Origin: Bacteroidales bacterium | Lineage (GTDB): Bacteria > Bacteroidota > Bacteroidia > Bacteroidales > Paludibacteraceae | Direction of reading: 5' to 3' | Length of the DNA stretch: 64,000 bases | NCBI GenBank assembly: GCA_012837935.1 | Contig: DUQG01000008.1 | Span: 89,395 to 153,394 of the forward strand | Shown here: in pieces, positions 28,952 through 38,028 of the stretch | How positions within the stretch are numbered: the stretch's first letter is position 1 | Layout: each line of letters begins with the position of its first letter | The notes under the pieces: generated by a model | Told to the model about the DNA's origin: nothing | Seen by the model: only the letters and a program-made list of their open reading frames with translations | The model's database searches: none | Made by a program: the position numbers and the translations under genes

Positions 28952-29890
28952 ATGAAAAAAACGCGTTATATTCTTATACTGGTCCTGATAGCTATTTTTT
29001 CAATAGCATGTAAAAAGAATAAATCTACAGAAGCCCAGAATACCTTGACTAGTGGTCATACCAAAATAGCTGTAGATCAGACTGTTCAGAATGTGATGCA
29101 GCAAGTGGTTGATGTGTTTGAAAGTCTTTATCCAGCTAAGATAGAAGTAATTTACACATCAGAAAAAGAAGCAGTTGAACTACTCAAAAAAGATAGTGTT
29201 CGATTTGCTGTTACAGCCAGAAAATTTACGCCGGACGAGCTCCAATACTTTCATAGTAAATCTTTTCAACCGGAAGCAGTTCGGATTGCTATAGATGGAA
29301 TTGCTATTATTACGCATCCATCCAATCGTGATACAATAATAAGTGTCAAAGACATGAAACGGATTTTGACAGGGGAAGTTACCGAGTGGAAACAGATTTT
29401 CCCCAACTCTAAACTAGGAAAAATTCAAGTAGTCTTTGACAATACAAATTCTAGTATTGTGCGTTACGCCAATGATTCTATTTGTAGAGAATTGCCGCTA
29501 TCAACAAGCCTTAATGCTTTAGAGCAAAATGAGGAAGTGGTAAACTATGTGGCTAAAGTACCCAATGCTATGGGACTTATCGGTGTAAACCACATCAGCG
29601 ATGAAAATGACTCAATAGTAACAGACTTTGTTAGTAAAATACGTGTAATGCATGTGTCCTATTCGGATAAAGCAACGCCACAAAATAGCTATCAACCTAT
29701 GCAGTATTATCTTTATAAGGGAGATTATCCATTCCGCAGAGAGATATTTGTTTTGCTAAATGACCCGAGAGGCGAGCTTCCAAAAGGATTAACACGATTT
29801 ACTGCAAGCGACAAAGGTCAGCGAATTATTAAGCGAACCGGTCTGTTGCCTTCTACTATGCCAATTCAAGCTGTGAAAATAGTAGAATAA
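28952..29890 (+). CDS. PstS-like phosphate-binding lipoprotein
   Basis: The 312-residue product has a lipoprotein signal with Cys20 (FSIACKKN). It is followed by a type II periplasmic binding fold of the PstS/PBP-like family: IAVDQTVQNVMQQVVDVFESLYP, RFAVTARKFTPDEL, IAIDGIAIITHPSN, VKDMKRILTGEVTEWKQIFP and QVVFDNTNSSIVRY. These correspond to the ligand-loop pattern of phosphate-binding proteins. No permease or ATPase genes are nearby. Its constant place behind exbB-exbD-tonB in Bacteroidales suggests a role linked to TonB-dependent uptake, but that is inference. Confidence 0.82.
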   Translation: MKKTRYILILVLIAIFSIACKKNKSTEAQNTLTSGHTKIAVDQTVQNVMQQVVDVFESLYPAKIEVIYTSEKEAVELLKKDSVRFAVTARKFTPDELQYFHSKSFQPEAVRIAIDGIAIITHPSNRDTIISVKDMKRILTGEVTEWKQIFPNSKLGKIQVVFDNTNSSIVRYANDSICRELPLSTSLNALEQNEEVVNYVAKVPNAMGLIGVNHISDENDSIVTDFVSKIRVMHVSYSDKATPQNSYQPMQYYLYKGDYPFRREIFVLLNDPRGELPKGLTRFTASDKGQRIIKRTGLLPSTMPIQAVKIVE

Positions 29891-29936
29891 AACACAACGA
29901 ATTTTAACATATAAATAAATGGTATAATATTTGGGT

Positions 29937-29944
29937 TATCTTTG
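29937..29944 (+). promoter_or_regulatory. Candidate -7 promoter element before the TPR gene
   Basis: TATCTTTG matches the consensus TAnnTTTG and lies 41 bp before the TPR gene start, so this gene may also be transcribed on its own. Confidence 0.45.
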
Positions 29945-29984
29945 ACAAGAAAATTAATATTAACAAAACTATAAAATTACAAAA

Positions 29985-31556
29985 ATGAAAAAAGGAATGT
30001 TTTTAATATTGTTCGCAGCGATACTGACATCATTGTCTGCAAGCAATAAAACTGCAATTGATTACTATGATTCAGGCGACTTGACAAAAGCAAAAGCGAT
30101 GTTTTTGGCTACACCCAATCCAGATGCGATGGACTATTATTATTTAGGAACCATTTTGCTTAGGGAAAAGAATACGGCTGAAGCAAAGAAAAACTTTGAA
30201 AAAGGACTTCAAGCAGATCCTGCAAACCTTTACAATAACCTAGGTTTAGCGGCTATTCAGATGGCATCTGATCCAAAAGCTGCGGATAAAGCACTGAAAT
30301 CTATTAGTGGAAACAAAGCTTACAAAAAAGATGTAACTATGCAAACTGCTATTGCAGAGGTGTATGCACGTGCAAACAATGATGCTATGTTTCAAGTTTA
30401 TTTAGCGAAAGCTAAAAAAGCAGATAAAAAAAGTGCACTTCCTTACATCTTAGAAGGTAACTTAGCTATGGAGAAAGGAAAAACAAACGATGCAGCAGTA
30501 CAATTTGAAAATGCTCGTTATTTTGACCCGAACTCTAAAGTAGCATTGGTGAAATTGGCACAACTATATGTGAATACAAGAAGACAGATTGCATTTGAAC
30601 TTCTGGATCAAGCTACTACTCTTGACCCTAACTATGAGTATGGTTGGAAAACTCAAGGTGACTTGCGTCGTACTGCAGGCTTCTATCCGGAAGCAAAAGC
30701 GGCTTTCCAAAAATACTTGGGTCTAACTACGCCAACGCCGGAAGATTATCAGATTTATGGTCAAATCTTGTATTTTGCAGAAGATTATGACGAAGCTCTT
30801 GCAGCATTGGAAAAAGCGCCTATAAATACCGTAACAAACCGCTTGAAAATGTACAGCATGTATGATCAAAATAAATACGATGAGGCTCTTCCATTGGCTC
30901 AAAAGCTGATTAGCGAAGCACCAAAAGCTGAACTTATTACTCAAGACTTTATATATACAGCTGAAATGCTAAACAAAGCAAAAGAATTTGACAAAGCCGG
31001 TAAATATTATGAAATGGCTTTTGAAGCGGATACAACGGAAACAAGATTTACTTATTTATCAAAAGCAGCTAATGCTTATGAGAATGCGGGTAGTTATCCA
31101 AAAGCATTCGAGTTATTTCAAAAAGCAGTAGATGAAAATCCGGAACACACATTAGCTGATGTTTACGCATTAGGTGCAGCCTACTATTCTGCAGGTCTCA
31201 AACTGCAAAATAAAGAGTATCTGACAAAAGCAAGTGAAGTATTTGGCCAAGTATTAGAAATGACTCCTGAAAATGTAGATATTATGATGATGCAAGCACG
31301 TGCCAATTCTGCTATGGATCCGGAAACTACCGGAGGACTTGCAAAACCATATTATGAGAAAGTGTTAGCAATTGTACAATTAGACCCGGAAAAATACCAA
31401 AAAGAAATCTTTGAAGTGTATCAATACTTGGGAGTTTACTACTTTAAAACTGACAAATACGATCAGGCACGTGAATACTTTGTAAAAGTGTTGGAAATAG
31501 ACCCGGAAAATGCACTTGCTAAGCAAGTTATTGCAAGTATTGATAGTGTTAGATAA
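29985..31556 (+). CDS. Secreted tetratricopeptide-repeat protein
   Basis: The 523-residue product has a Sec signal peptide (MKKGMFLILFAAILTSLSAS) and then TPR units along its whole length. They are recognisable by repeats of the A/G...Y..A...Y..AL pattern, for example PDAMDYYYLGTILLREKN, KTNDAAVQFENARYFDPNSK, FDKAGKYYEMAFEADTT, YPKAFELFQKAVDENPEH and YDQAREYFVKVLEIDPEN. It is predicted to be a periplasmic or membrane-associated scaffold. Its place behind the TonB motor and PstS-like genes is conserved in Bacteroidales, so it may assist that complex. No enzymatic domain is seen. Confidence 0.85.
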   Translation: MKKGMFLILFAAILTSLSASNKTAIDYYDSGDLTKAKAMFLATPNPDAMDYYYLGTILLREKNTAEAKKNFEKGLQADPANLYNNLGLAAIQMASDPKAADKALKSISGNKAYKKDVTMQTAIAEVYARANNDAMFQVYLAKAKKADKKSALPYILEGNLAMEKGKTNDAAVQFENARYFDPNSKVALVKLAQLYVNTRRQIAFELLDQATTLDPNYEYGWKTQGDLRRTAGFYPEAKAAFQKYLGLTTPTPEDYQIYGQILYFAEDYDEALAALEKAPINTVTNRLKMYSMYDQNKYDEALPLAQKLISEAPKAELITQDFIYTAEMLNKAKEFDKAGKYYEMAFEADTTETRFTYLSKAANAYENAGSYPKAFELFQKAVDENPEHTLADVYALGAAYYSAGLKLQNKEYLTKASEVFGQVLEMTPENVDIMMMQARANSAMDPETTGGLAKPYYEKVLAIVQLDPEKYQKEIFEVYQYLGVYYFKTDKYDQAREYFVKVLEIDPENALAKQVIASIDSVR

Positions 31557-31582
31557 TAGTAAATTTAAAATTTATATAATAC

Positions 31583-31616
31583 AAAAAAGGTTGCTCTTTG
31601 GTGGGTAACCTTTTTT
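31583..31616 (+). terminator. Terminator of the TPR gene
   Basis: AAAAAAGGTT pairs with AACCTTTTTT around a 14-nt loop, giving a symmetric hairpin with a built-in T-run. Confidence 0.85.
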
Positions 31617-31633
31617 GCTTGAATAAATTATTG

Positions 31634-31641
31634 TAACTTTG
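31634..31641 (+). promoter_or_regulatory. Candidate -7 promoter element before the M16 peptidase gene
   Basis: TAACTTTG followed by CAAG matches the Bacteroidetes -7 consensus; TTTG lies 16 bp upstream (31614-31617). The TTG start codon is 24 bp downstream. Confidence 0.55.
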
Positions 31642-31664
31642 CAAGCATTTTTTTAATAAAAGAC

Positions 31665-32894
31665 TTGGAAAATTATACTACTTATACATTGGATAATGGC
31701 TTTCGCATTATTCATCAACATAACGAATCGCCTATTTCGTATTGCGGTGTGATTGTGAATGTGGGGTCGCGGGATGAGAAGCAAGATGAACTTGGCATGG
31801 CTCACTTTATAGAGCATATGCTTTTTAAAGGCACTTGCAAGCGTAAATCGGCTCAGATAATTAATCGTCTGGAAGATGTGGGTGGTGAGTTGAACGCCTA
31901 TACATCTAAGGAAGAAACGGTGGTTTATGCCGGATTCCTGAATGAATATACCGAGCGAGCTATTGAGCTGATTTCTGATTTAATCCAACATTCAACGTTT
32001 CCAAAGTGTGAATTAGAGAAGGAAATACAGGTTGTTCGTGATGAAATTCAATCCTATAACGATAGTCCTGCCGAGCTGATTTACGATGATTTTGAAGAGT
32101 TGCTGTTTTGGCCTAATTCAATGGCGCACAATGTACTTGGCAGCGATGAGACGTTGAATGAGTTTACGCCTGAGAAGGCAAAGAAATTCTATCAGAACTT
32201 TTACCAACCTGAGAATATGGTGTTTTTCTCGCTCGGGAAAACCGATGAGAAGAAAATTGTTAAATGGGTAGGTAAATATTTTGATTTTCAGCAAAATGGT
32301 GGAGTAAAGATTGATAGACCTACGCCTGAACTTCTTGCGCCGGAAAGAAAAACGATGAATAGAGATACTTATCAGGTGCATTGCATGATGGGCGCAAGAG
32401 CTTACGATATTCATCATAAGGAACGAATTACACTTTATTTGCTGAATAATATATTAGGTGGTCCGGGTATGAATAGCTTGCTTAATTTAGCATTGCGTGA
32501 GCGAAATGGACTGGTTTATAATGTGGAATCTACTGTGCAGTCCTTTACGGATTGTGGTTGGTGGGGAGTTTATTTTGGAACAGACCCCGAAAATGCGGAT
32601 AAGTGCGAAAAATTGGTAAAGAGAGAGTTATGCAAGCTTTGTGATAAAAAAATATCCGATGCGAAGCTCAAAAAATATAAATTACAACTACTTGGTCAGC
32701 TGGCATTAGCATCAGAAAATAAGGAGAATGTAGCACTTTCGATGGGAAAAAGTTACTTGCGGTTTGGCAAATTTGATAGTAATGAGCAGGTGCGAAAGAA
32801 GATAGAAGCTGTTACGGCAGAGCAATTGCAAGAAGTAGCAAGGGAGGTTTTTGACATCAATAAATTGACCGTGTTAAAGTACGTAAGAGCATGA
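31665..32894 (+). CDS. M16 family zinc metallopeptidase (pitrilysin/processing-peptidase type)
   Basis: The 409-residue product starts at TTG 31665; the first Met codon comes at residue 45, too late for the conserved N-terminus. The inverted zinc motif HxxEH is H47-F-I-E-H51 (MAHFIEHMLFKGT), and the third ligand Glu127 lies exactly 76 residues later (VVRDEIQSY). A second M16 half domain without the motif begins near residue 190. Such 400-residue forms act as dimers and degrade peptides. No signal peptide is seen, so the enzyme is likely cytoplasmic. The next gene overlaps it by 4 bp. Confidence 0.92.
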   Translation: MENYTTYTLDNGFRIIHQHNESPISYCGVIVNVGSRDEKQDELGMAHFIEHMLFKGTCKRKSAQIINRLEDVGGELNAYTSKEETVVYAGFLNEYTERAIELISDLIQHSTFPKCELEKEIQVVRDEIQSYNDSPAELIYDDFEELLFWPNSMAHNVLGSDETLNEFTPEKAKKFYQNFYQPENMVFFSLGKTDEKKIVKWVGKYFDFQQNGGVKIDRPTPELLAPERKTMNRDTYQVHCMMGARAYDIHHKERITLYLLNNILGGPGMNSLLNLALRERNGLVYNVESTVQSFTDCGWWGVYFGTDPENADKCEKLVKRELCKLCDKKISDAKLKKYKLQLLGQLALASENKENVALSMGKSYLRFGKFDSNEQVRKKIEAVTAEQLQEVAREVFDINKLTVLKYVRA

Positions 32895-33517
32895 CATTAG
32901 AAGATTATATATTGCAGCATATTGACGAGGAACCTGATTACCTAGCAAAGATTAATCGGAAAACTTGGGTACGACAAATAAATCCTCGTATGCTTTCCGG
33001 ACATTTGCAAGGACGAATTTTGAGTATGCTTGCTAAGATGATACAACCTACAAATGTGCTTGAAATCGGTACGTTTACCGGATATTCTGCACTTTGTTTA
33101 GCAGAGGGTTTGACGGAAAACGGAACTGTTGATACGATAGAAATTGATGATGAGTTAGAAGAATTTATACTGGAAAATTTCAGTCTTTCGCCTTTCAAGG
33201 AGCAGATTAATTTGCATATTGGTAATGCTATGACTATCATCCCGACTTTAGACAAAATTTATGATTTGGTCTTTTTGGATGCCGATAAATGTCATTATTC
33301 GGACTATTTGGAGTTAGTTTTACCCAAACTGCGGAAAGGCGGTTTTATCATTGCCGATAATACTATTTGGAACGGGAAAGTGGTGGAGGAGCTAAAACAT
33401 AACGACAAGCAAACAGAAGAGATACTTCATTTTAACGAAAAAGTGAAAGAAGATAAGCGAGTGGAAAAAGTGATTTTGCCTGTGCGAGACGGGTTGACGC
33501 TTATACGGAAAATTTGA
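32891..33517 (+). CDS. SAM-dependent O-methyltransferase (family 3, catechol type)
   Basis: The 208-residue product overlaps the M16 gene by ATGA. It has the SAM-binding motif VLEIGTFTGYSALCLAEGL (about 56-74), an acidic motif (TIEIDDELEEF), LVFLDADKCHYSDYLEL with the metal-binding Asp pair typical of class I cation-dependent O-methyltransferases, and FIIADNTIWNGKV. Substrates in Bacteroidetes are not established. Translational coupling suggests coordinated expression with the peptidase rather than a known shared pathway. Confidence 0.88.
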   Translation: MTLEDYILQHIDEEPDYLAKINRKTWVRQINPRMLSGHLQGRILSMLAKMIQPTNVLEIGTFTGYSALCLAEGLTENGTVDTIEIDDELEEFILENFSLSPFKEQINLHIGNAMTIIPTLDKIYDLVFLDADKCHYSDYLELVLPKLRKGGFIIADNTIWNGKVVEELKHNDKQTEEILHFNEKVKEDKRVEKVILPVRDGLTLIRKI

Positions 33518-33532
33518 GTGTTGTTTGATGCC

Positions 33533-33570
33533 GGGTGTGGGGTACTGGATGTTAGATGTTAGATGTTGTT
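33533..33570. repeat. Short GGATGTTAGATGTT-type degenerate repeat
   Basis: Units such as GGGTGTGG, GGATGTTA and AGATGTTA occur in tandem directly after the methyltransferase gene. They resemble the longer 7-bp array at 58104-58198. No gene is seen between 33518 and 33850. Confidence 0.5.
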
Positions 33571-33631
33571 TGCATTATTAGGGAACAGACATTCCTGTCT
33601 GTTAAAGGTCAACAAAAAAATGTATTGATTG

Positions 33632-33809
33632 GACTCGTCTCGACTTTTAAAACATAGAGAACAATAGTTAAATATATGAACATTTTTTATTGTTTTTCGA
33701 GAATATAGTAAAAAAATCAAAGATTTTTTTCGCTATTGATTCCGAAATTCTGAGAATATGCACGTTTTTTTCTATGTTTGCTATTGTTTTGAAAAAGTCA
33801 AGATGACTT
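33632..33809 (+). repeat. Palindromic element, copy B (upstream of the thioesterase gene)
   Basis: This copy is nearly identical to copy A but lacks the extra central palindrome; its centre is AAAAAAATC AAA GATTTTTTT. The ends are ACTCGTCTCGAC and GTCAAGATGAC. TATGTTTG at 33773-33780 matches the -7 consensus. The element ends 41 bp before the start codon at 33851 and faces that gene in the same orientation as copy A faces its gene. Confidence 0.85.
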
Positions 33810-33850
33810 TATTAGAAACAATTGTAGAAAAAGAAATTAAATAACAAAAT

Positions 33851-34240
33851 ATGTATATTTACGAACTTGAATTCAAAGTGCGCGACTACGAGTTAGACGT
33901 GCAGGGAATAGTGAATAACTCGGTGTATCAAAACTATTTGGAACATACGCGTCATGAGTTTTTACTCTCTAGAAATGTGAGTTTTGCCGACCTTAGCAAA
34001 GAAGGAATTGATGCTGTGGTGGCTCGGATAGAGATTGCCTATAAAAATCCGCTTCGTTCCAAAGATGAGTTTGTTTGCAAGCTGAATGTAAAAAAAGAGG
34101 GGATAAAATACATCTTTAACCAAGCCATTTTCCGAAAAAGCGATAATAAACTTTGTGTGAAAGCAAAGGTTACTACTGTGGTTTTGGTACATGGTGTATT
34201 GACAGCTGATTTTGCGCCGTTTGATGAGTTGGTTGATTAA
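33851..34240 (+). CDS. Acyl-CoA thioesterase, hotdog fold (4HBT/YbgC type)
   Basis: The 129-residue product has the 4HBT signature: YELDVQGIVNNSVYQNYLEHTRHEFL (about 13-38) with the expected Asp and the Tyr/Glu helix positions. IEIAYKNPLRSKDEFVCKL and a C-terminal strand TTVVLVHG follow. It probably hydrolyses acyl-CoA or acyl-ACP thioesters in the cytoplasm. It is transcribed in the same direction as the next gene (66 bp apart). Confidence 0.85.
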   Translation: MYIYELEFKVRDYELDVQGIVNNSVYQNYLEHTRHEFLLSRNVSFADLSKEGIDAVVARIEIAYKNPLRSKDEFVCKLNVKKEGIKYIFNQAIFRKSDNKLCVKAKVTTVVLVHGVLTADFAPFDELVD

Positions 34241-34306
34241 TTGTTACAAAAATCAACATTTTGTACTTGTAGTTTGTTTCTTAGTAAAACCAAAGTTGAA
34301 TAAAAA

Positions 34307-34621
34307 ATGAACGAGTTTTTACAAAAAGAAGAGAAAATTGTACGCATGCTACGTACGGTTTTTGACCCGGAAATTCCGGTAAATATCTACGATTTAGGAT
34401 TGATTTATGGAATTAATCCCCATGATGATGGTGTTGTGGATATTGATATGACTTTGACAGCGCCAAACTGCCCGGCTGTGGACTTTATTGTGGAAGATGT
34501 GATTATGAAGGTGGAGAGTGTTCAGGGTGTAACAAAAGTGAATGTAAATATTGTTTTTGACCCGCCTTGGGATAAAGATATGATGTCCGAAGAGGCGAAA
34601 TTGGAACTTGGGTTTTTATAA
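34307..34621 (+). CDS. MIP18/SufT-like iron-sulfur assembly factor (DUF59)
   Basis: The 104-residue product matches the DUF59 family: RMLRTVFDPEIPVNIYDLGLIY (about 13-34) and MTLTAPNCPAVDFIVEDV with the conserved Cys near residue 62, ending VNVNIVFDPPWDKDMMSEEAK. Family members such as SufT and PaaD help assemble or transfer Fe-S clusters. No suf genes are in the window. The closest parallel is the stand-alone SufT-like protein of Bacteroidetes. Confidence 0.85.
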   Translation: MNEFLQKEEKIVRMLRTVFDPEIPVNIYDLGLIYGINPHDDGVVDIDMTLTAPNCPAVDFIVEDVIMKVESVQGVTKVNVNIVFDPPWDKDMMSEEAKLELGFL

Positions 34622-34659
34622 AATTATTGATATTTGGTATTGGTTGCTTAATAGCAAAA

Positions 34660-34746
34660 CATTAAGATTGTTAAGAAGTTCAGAAGCATTAAGACATGCT
34701 TAATGAATACCTTAACTAAATCTTAATGCCTTAATGTTAAAGGAAA
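34660..34746. repeat. Imperfect palindrome of CTTAATG/CATTAAG units
   Basis: ACATTAAGATTGTTAAGAAG on the left and TAAATCTTAATGCCTTAATG on the right are near complements, with further CATTAAG/CTTAATG pairs inside. A related CTTAATG block occurs at 39290-39322 between kbl and tdh. The gap from 34622 to 34919 contains no gene that I can support. Confidence 0.5.
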
Positions 34747-34919
34747 CACTATCGGAAAATGTACATAAACCCTCAGAAGATAAAAGTTAGCTGCTCAATT
34801 TCTAGGTAAAGAATACCAAATCACAATATAAACAAATACTGACTGCAAATACAACCCAAAGCAAAATGCTGCTTGAAGCGTCAGTTTGCTATTTAATTAA
34901 CAAATACAAACCGTTTTCG

Positions 34920-35660
34920 ATGATTTATTTTATTGCAGATGCACATTTAGGTTCTCGCTTGGTAGAAAATCCACGTGAGCATGAGATGCGTTTGGTGCGT
35001 TGGCTGGATAGAGTGAAAGCCGATGCTGAAGCAATCTATATGCTTGGTGATATGTTTGATTTTTGGTTTGAGTACAAAACAGTTGTACCACGAGGCTATG
35101 TGCGTTTTCTTGGAAAGATGGCTGAGTTGGTGGATAGTGGCATTGAAATTCATTTCTTTACCGGGAATCACGATATTTGGACTTTTGGCTATCTGGAAAA
35201 TGAAGTGGGATTAATCGTACATCGGAAACAGGAAGTTATTGAGATTAAAGGTAAAAAGTTCTTTTTGGCTCATGGTGATGGACTTTTTACGGAAGAAAAA
35301 GGCTTTCAATTTATTCGAAGCATTTTCCACAATCCTACATGTCAAAAGCTTTTTCAATTATTACCACCCCGAATAGGACAAAACTTTGGTTATGCTTGGT
35401 CAAAAAGCAACCGAGAAAAAATTCTGCATTTAGATAATAAGTATGAAGGCGAGGAGAATGAAAGTCTGGTAAAATATGCAAAACAATACTCAGAAAACCA
35501 CGAAGTTGATTACATGGTTTTCGGACATAGGCATATTGAGCTTGATTTAGAGCTTAAAAATAAAACCCGTGTAGTAATTTTAGGCGATTTTATTGATATT
35601 TTCTCTTACGGTGTCTTTGATGGCGAGAATTTTTATCTTGAAATCGACCAAGCCGATTAA
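34920..35660 (+). CDS. lpxH: UDP-2,3-diacylglucosamine hydrolase (LpxH-like metallophosphoesterase)
   Basis: The 246-residue product starts best at ATG 34920 (MIYFIADAHLG), since an upstream in-frame ATG at 34866 adds a non-conserved extension. The metallophosphoesterase motifs are complete: DAHLG, GDMFDFWFEY, GNHD (TGNHDIWTFGY), LAHGDGL and FGHRHIE. LpxH removes UMP from UDP-2,3-diacylglucosamine in lipid A synthesis at the inner membrane. Its stop codon overlaps the stop of the convergent gene by the four bases TTAA. Confidence 0.85.
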   Translation: MIYFIADAHLGSRLVENPREHEMRLVRWLDRVKADAEAIYMLGDMFDFWFEYKTVVPRGYVRFLGKMAELVDSGIEIHFFTGNHDIWTFGYLENEVGLIVHRKQEVIEIKGKKFFLAHGDGLFTEEKGFQFIRSIFHNPTCQKLFQLLPPRIGQNFGYAWSKSNREKILHLDNKYEGEENESLVKYAKQYSENHEVDYMVFGHRHIELDLELKNKTRVVILGDFIDIFSYGVFDGENFYLEIDQAD

Positions 35661-36544
35661 TAGCGGACTTTTACCAAAATAGGACAATGGTCTGAAATCC
35701 ATCTACCATCGTGGTAACCTTCTATTATCTTATAGTCAAGTACCGAAACATTATTTCGTACAAACACATAATCAATCAGCGACCTATCTTGCTCACTTCG
35801 CTTTCCAAAATCATGGAATGTCCATGAAGGACCTTTTACGCTAGGCACTAGGCTACGACTGTCTTTTAAGTGTAGCGGATTATTCTCATCTGTTAATGCT
35901 TTTATTACATCCGAATTTTGTGTGGCATTAAAGTCGCCCATAACAATGACAGGAAACTTGTTTTTACGTGTGTAAGCGTGAACTTTTTCGAGAATAAGTT
36001 TAACGCTTTCTGCTCTTGCAATTTTTCCTACGTGGTCAAAGTGCGTATTCAGCACAAAAATTATCTTTCCGTTTCGCTGGTCTTTTAGTTTAGCCCAAGT
36101 AGCTATACGTGTACAAGCTGCATCCCAGCCAATAGAACCTGCTTCCATCGGTGCTTCGCTAAGCCAAAAATAGCCGGAACCGACCTCAGCAAAACGTTTT
36201 GTGTTGTAGAAAATCGGTGAATACTCACCCGCTTCTATTCCGTCGTCTCTGCCAACGCCAATCCATTCGTAATTAGGCAGAGCGTTTTGAAAATCAAGAA
36301 CTTGATTGTGAAGAACTTCTTGCATTCCAAGAATATCTACTTGATTATCCAAAACGGTTTGGATTGCTAAATCTTTACGATTTTCCCAACGGTTTTCATC
36401 ATCTCTTGGATTGTCGAAGCGGATATTGAAAGTCATTACATTTGTTGTTGCATCTGCTGTAGTGCGAACAGGTCTGTTGGCGCATTGTACTGAAAATGTT
36501 GCAGCAAAGAGAGCAACAAGGATAAGTGGAATATTTTTCTTCAT
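35657..36544 (-). CDS. Secreted endonuclease/exonuclease/phosphatase family protein
   Basis: The 295-residue product has a signal peptide that resembles a lipoprotein signal (LFAATFSVQCAN, Cys22). The EEP fold motifs are visible: VMTFNIRFDNPRD, ILGMQEVLHNQ (catalytic Glu), FVLNTHFDHVG, VIMGDFNAT and ISDHCPILV. Such Bacteroidetes proteins act on phosphodiesters or phosphoesters outside the cytoplasm; the substrate is open. It is convergent with the lpxH-like gene and 23 bp downstream of rarA, so it is probably co-transcribed with rarA. Confidence 0.85.
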   Translation of the reverse strand: MKKNIPLILVALFAATFSVQCANRPVRTTADATTNVMTFNIRFDNPRDDENRWENRKDLAIQTVLDNQVDILGMQEVLHNQVLDFQNALPNYEWIGVGRDDGIEAGEYSPIFYNTKRFAEVGSGYFWLSEAPMEAGSIGWDAACTRIATWAKLKDQRNGKIIFVLNTHFDHVGKIARAESVKLILEKVHAYTRKNKFPVIVMGDFNATQNSDVIKALTDENNPLHLKDSRSLVPSVKGPSWTFHDFGKRSEQDRSLIDYVFVRNNVSVLDYKIIEGYHDGRWISDHCPILVKVRY

Positions 36545-36567
36545 TTTTGTATGAGTGTGTGCTAAAA

Positions 36568-37833
36568 TTAAAATCTACCATTCCAAAGATAGCGTAACCA
36601 TTCTGCCATTTTTCGTTCGGAAGCATTCTCTTGAATGTTCCAAATGCGTTGGTTTTTTATTTTGTCGGGTAGATATTGTTGTTCTACAAAGTTGTTGGGA
36701 TAATTGTGAGCATATTTATAATCTTTGCCGTAATCCATATTTTTCATCAATTTTGTCGGTGCATTCCGTAAGTGCAACGGAACAGGCAAGTTTCCGGTCT
36801 CTTCCACCAACGCCAGTGCATCATCAATTGCACTGTAAGCCGAATTGCTTTTTGGAGATGAAGCCAAGTAAATGGTAGTTTCTGCAAGTATTATCCTACC
36901 TTCGGGCCAACCGATTTTTTGTAAAGCGTCAAAGCAAGCGTTGGCAAGAAGTAGTGCATTGGGATTTGCCAAACCAATATCTTCTGCTGCAGAAATAACC
37001 AATCGGCGTGCTATAAACTTCGGATCTTCGCCACCAGCTACCATTCTGGCAAGCCAATAAACAGCTGCATCCGGGTCGCTACCCCGAATAGATTTGATAA
37101 AAGCAGAAATAATATCATAATGCACTTCCCCGTCTTTGTCGTATGCCATCGGGTTTTGTTGCAGTCGCTCGGTGATGATTTCGTTAGTAATGCGAACCTT
37201 ATCAGAAGCATCGGAATTAACCACCAATTCGATAATGTTCAACAGTTTTCTGGCATCACCGCCGGCATATCTAATCAGCGATTCCTTCTCTTCAATCTTG
37301 ATTTTCCTTTTTTTCAATTCCACGTCCTCGCGGATAACACGCTCGGCAAGTTCTATCAAATCTTCTTCTTCCAAAGGTTTCAAAACATAGACCTGACATC
37401 TGGAAAGCAAGGGTGTAATTACTTCAAAAGATGGATTTTCCGTTGTGGCACCAATAAGGGTAATAGTTCCATTTTCAACAGCACTAAGCAATGAATCCTG
37501 TTGCGATTTGCTGAACCTGTGAATTTCGTCTATAAAAAGAATAGGACTGGCTTGCGAAAAAAATCGACTTTGTTTTGCCTTTTCAATAGCTTCTCGCACG
37601 TCTTTTACGCCGGAAGTAACGGCACTTAGCGTGTAAAACGGACGTTCCAACTGGTTGGCAATGATTCTTGCGAGTGTTGTTTTTCCCACCCCGGGCGGTC
37701 CCCAAAGAATAAATGAGGAAATATTTCCCGAGTCAATCATCAGTCGAAGAATGGAATTTTCCCCGACCAAATGTTTTTGACCCACATATTCATCCAAAGA
37801 TTTAGGACGTGAACGTTCTGCTAATGGTTGCAT
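36568..37833 (-). CDS. rarA: Replication-associated recombination protein A
   Basis: The 421-residue AAA+ protein of the RarA/MgsA/WRNIP1 family starts with PLAERSRPKSLDEYVGQKHL. It has Walker A GPPGVGKTTLARI, Walker [17 protein letters not shown], sensor 1 LIGATTENPSFEV and the family-specific C-terminal part (RGSDPDAAVYWLARMVAGGEDP, LHLRNAPTKLMK, YLPDKIKNQRIW). It acts at stalled replication forks. The -7 element TAATTTTG on the minus strand (37880-37887) lies 47 bp before the start. Confidence 0.93.
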   Translation of the reverse strand: MQPLAERSRPKSLDEYVGQKHLVGENSILRLMIDSGNISSFILWGPPGVGKTTLARIIANQLERPFYTLSAVTSGVKDVREAIEKAKQSRFFSQASPILFIDEIHRFSKSQQDSLLSAVENGTITLIGATTENPSFEVITPLLSRCQVYVLKPLEEEDLIELAERVIREDVELKKRKIKIEEKESLIRYAGGDARKLLNIIELVVNSDASDKVRITNEIITERLQQNPMAYDKDGEVHYDIISAFIKSIRGSDPDAAVYWLARMVAGGEDPKFIARRLVISAAEDIGLANPNALLLANACFDALQKIGWPEGRIILAETTIYLASSPKSNSAYSAIDDALALVEETGNLPVPLHLRNAPTKLMKNMDYGKDYKYAHNYPNNFVEQQYLPDKIKNQRIWNIQENASERKMAEWLRYLWNGRF

Positions 37834-37879
37834 AGAGATAATGTTTTTTTATGGGAAAAAGTCCCATTCGTCTAAGATA

Positions 37880-37887
37880 CAAAATTA
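37880..37887 (-). promoter_or_regulatory. Candidate -7 promoter element of rarA
   Basis: The minus strand reads TAATTTTG followed by TATC, matching TAnnTTTG. It would drive rarA and the EEP-family gene behind it. Confidence 0.5.
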
Positions 37888-37980
37888 GCTTTTTTTGACA
37901 AGAATAAAAATATTCATTGGTTAAATAAAATATAATCGTAAAAACTAGCATTAGATTTTACTTTTTATGATTATATTTAG

Positions 37981-37988
37981 TACCTTTG
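37981..37988 (+). promoter_or_regulatory. Candidate -7 promoter element of kbl
   Basis: TACCTTTG followed by TAGG matches the consensus and lies 41 bp before the kbl start, within a shared intergenic region with rarA. Confidence 0.55.
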
Positions 37989-38028
37989 TAGGACAAGATA
38001 GAATGTGAAAAACTAAAAATAATATATT

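Noticed and set aside
36555-37494. Plus-strand frames opposite rarA
   Set aside because: They lie entirely inside the well-supported AAA+ gene on the other strand and show no signal or family features.
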